Source: Flemingiibacterium sp045578725 (GTDB lineage: Bacteria; Bacillota; Clostridia; Oscillospirales; CAG-272). Taken from it: 13,939 nt of DNA. Below are positions 12,853 through 13,939 of this stretch, piece after piece. The notes under the pieces were generated by a model. It saw only the letters and a list, made by a program, of their open reading frames with translations, was not told the origin of the DNA and did no database searches. Every line of letters starts with the position of its first letter. The stretch's first letter is position 1. The translations under genes were made by a program, and so were the position numbers. Where the stretch lies: assembly GCA_045578725.1 (NCBI GenBank), contig JAZNKS010000007.1, positions 1-13,939 on the forward strand, in the 5' to 3' direction.

Positions 12853-13939
12853 TTATTTGAAGATGACATTGGTGGCGATTTCGCAGACACACCTGGCATC
12901 CATGAAATTGTCCATTTTCTTTCCGTATACAGTGAAGTTTTCGATGGTGATGTCCCGCAGAGTGCCCTCATCGTGGAGATCGCGGACAACCCACAGGCCG
13001 TTCGAGGTTTCGCCCTCGTCGGTGGGAACCGCGCCCGTGCGCTTGACGGCGAATTCGCTGGATTTGCTCTCAAAGCCGCGGATGATGCTGGGCGGGAAGG
13101 GGCCGTCCACGATGGCGATATCCTTGAAACAGATATCGCGGATCTGGCCGCGCACCGGATCGTGGCTCCAGCAGGCATTGCAGATCTTCAGATCGAAGAT
13201 TTTTTCATGAGAATCCTCGATGCGGATGTCCTCATAATAGACGTGGTGGATATCGGCGCGGTCGCCGTTGTGGATGGTCAGCGTGCCGCCGGACTGATAG
13301 CCCTCCCGCTCGCAATGGATGATATCGCAGTTTTTGAAATGAATATCATACATCTCGGCGGTGCAGGTTTCGTAGCCGACCTCCAGACCGTTGCCGTGGG
13401 TAGCGCTCCAGCAGACGCATTTTTCGGAAACGATATCGTAAATGGGCTTGGGCTCGGCATCGCCGTGAGCCTTATAGAGGCCTTTGATGGTGATGCAGTC
13501 ATCGTTGGTGCGGAAGAAGCAGTTCTGAATATGGGCATGGCGGCTGCTGCATATATCAATGCCGTCACCGGAGGGATTCATGGAAATCTCGCGCAGGCCG
13601 TTGATATCGATGTGATCGCAGTTGAGCGTGCGGCAGAGCCATACCGGGCCGTCATACAGGGTGAGCGCGCCGATTTTCACATTGGTGCAGCGGATGAAAT
13701 CCAGCAGCTGGGTCGGCTTCTGGGAAGCATCCTCGCGGTGCATCTTCACGCCGGAGAGGATACCCTCGCCGATGACGGTGACATGATCGGCATCGACGGC
13801 ATGGAATGCGCCGTGAACGATCGCGCCGTCCTCGATGTAGACAGTCTGGCCGCTCGTCAGATCGACGGTACCGACCTCATGCTCGCCGGGGCCGTAATAG
13901 TAGTCGCATTTTGCGGGGCGGGGCGTTTTTGGGCTGTAG
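12853..13939 (-). CDS. Parallel beta-helix glycosidase-like protein (GH28/GH49-type), 5' end outside window
   Basis: At least 361 codons; the frame is open to the window edge with no stop. The GTG at 13749 and nearby ATG are internal. Residues upstream of them read as good protein (YYYGPGEHEVGTVDL, then SGQTVYIEDGAIVHGAF), an entry segment seen in GH28- and GH49-type beta-helix enzymes. Counting from the first visible codon, motifs are SGDGIDI (123-129), RTNDDCITIKG (143-153) and HGNGLEVGYE (181-190). The acidic residues fit a GH28-like site, with Asn183 where classical enzymes have His. Any signal peptide or extra domain would lie outside the window. It is convergent with the GH28-like gene at 11537. 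Substrate unknown. Confidence 0.85.
   Translation of the reverse strand, partial: YSPKTPRPAKCDYYYGPGEHEVGTVDLTSGQTVYIEDGAIVHGAFHAVDADHVTVIGEGILSGVKMHREDASQKPTQLLDFIRCTNVKIGALTLYDGPVWLCRTLNCDHIDINGLREISMNPSGDGIDICSSRHAHIQNCFFRTNDDCITIKGLYKAHGDAEPKPIYDIVSEKCVCWSATHGNGLEVGYETCTAEMYDIHFKNCDIIHCEREGYQSGGTLTIHNGDRADIHHVYYEDIRIEDSHEKIFDLKICNACWSHDPVRGQIRDICFKDIAIVDGPFPPSIIRGFESKSSEFAVKRTGAVPTDEGETSNGLWVVRDLHDEGTLRDITIENFTVYGKKMDNFMDARCVCEIATNVIFK

Noticed and set aside
11447..12892. Long minus-strand reading frame (481 codons) opposite the second GH28-like gene
   Set aside because: Antisense shadow of a well-supported gene with family motifs; composition is an artefact of GC-rich third positions, and it spans a terminator and a promoter.
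1..13939. CRISPR array, tRNA/rRNA gene, transposase or phage genes
   Set aside because: No regularly spaced repeats, no cloverleaf-like sequence, and no protein resembling a transposase, integrase or phage protein was found on either strand.

Overview
The window reads as chromosomal DNA of a low-to-moderate-GC Gram-positive, most likely an uncultured anaerobic Clostridia (Bacillota) from a gut or fibre-degrading habitat. The support is indirect: clean sigma-A type promoters (TTGACA-17-TATAAT), strong GGAGG-type ribosome binding sites, lipoprotein solute-binding proteins of a Clostridia style, and AraC-type regulators beside carbohydrate genes. No rRNA, tRNA, IS element, phage gene or CRISPR array was seen.

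Layout, left to right. (1) Positions 1-171 are non-coding and hold one copy of an ~80-bp repeat. (2) 172-3980 is a sugar-use module: an AraC-type regulator on the minus strand, divergent from an operon of a GH28-like parallel beta-helix protein and a lipoprotein solute-binding protein. It ends in a strong terminator overlapping the second copy of the repeat. (3) 4063-6050 is a housekeeping pair: the ATPase YchF with its own near-consensus promoter, then a compact metallo-beta-lactamase-fold hydrolase and a terminator. (4) 6248-7693 is a second, stand-alone solute-binding lipoprotein with its own promoter and an inverted-repeat-rich upstream region. It shares a bidirectional terminator with a convergent AraC-type regulator. 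(5) That regulator (7756-8550) diverges from a translationally coupled pair, a TIM-barrel sugar isomerase/epimerase-like protein and a Gfo/Idh/MocA dehydrogenase. (6) A third AraC-type regulator (10530-11363) diverges from a second GH28-like protein (11537-12808). (7) A third beta-helix protein on the minus strand runs off the right edge; its true start is outside the window.

How the parts may work together (inference): lipoproteins capture oligosaccharides outside the cell, an ABC permease encoded elsewhere imports them, and the GH28-like proteins (two visibly leaderless) cut or trim them in the cytoplasm. The isomerase/dehydrogenase pair would then process released sugars or sugar acids. 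Each carbohydrate operon has its own AraC-type sensor transcribed divergently. The most distinctive feature is regulatory: in two of the three AraC divergons the two promoters interlock face-to-face around a palindrome containing both -10 boxes, and all three show candidate direct-repeat operators just upstream of the target gene's -35. The ~80-bp repeat bracketing the first module suggests it was inserted or duplicated next to ychF. I do not see an unmistakably new enzymatic system; the strongest leads are the promoter architecture, the repeat-flanked module and the non-canonical GH28 active sites.
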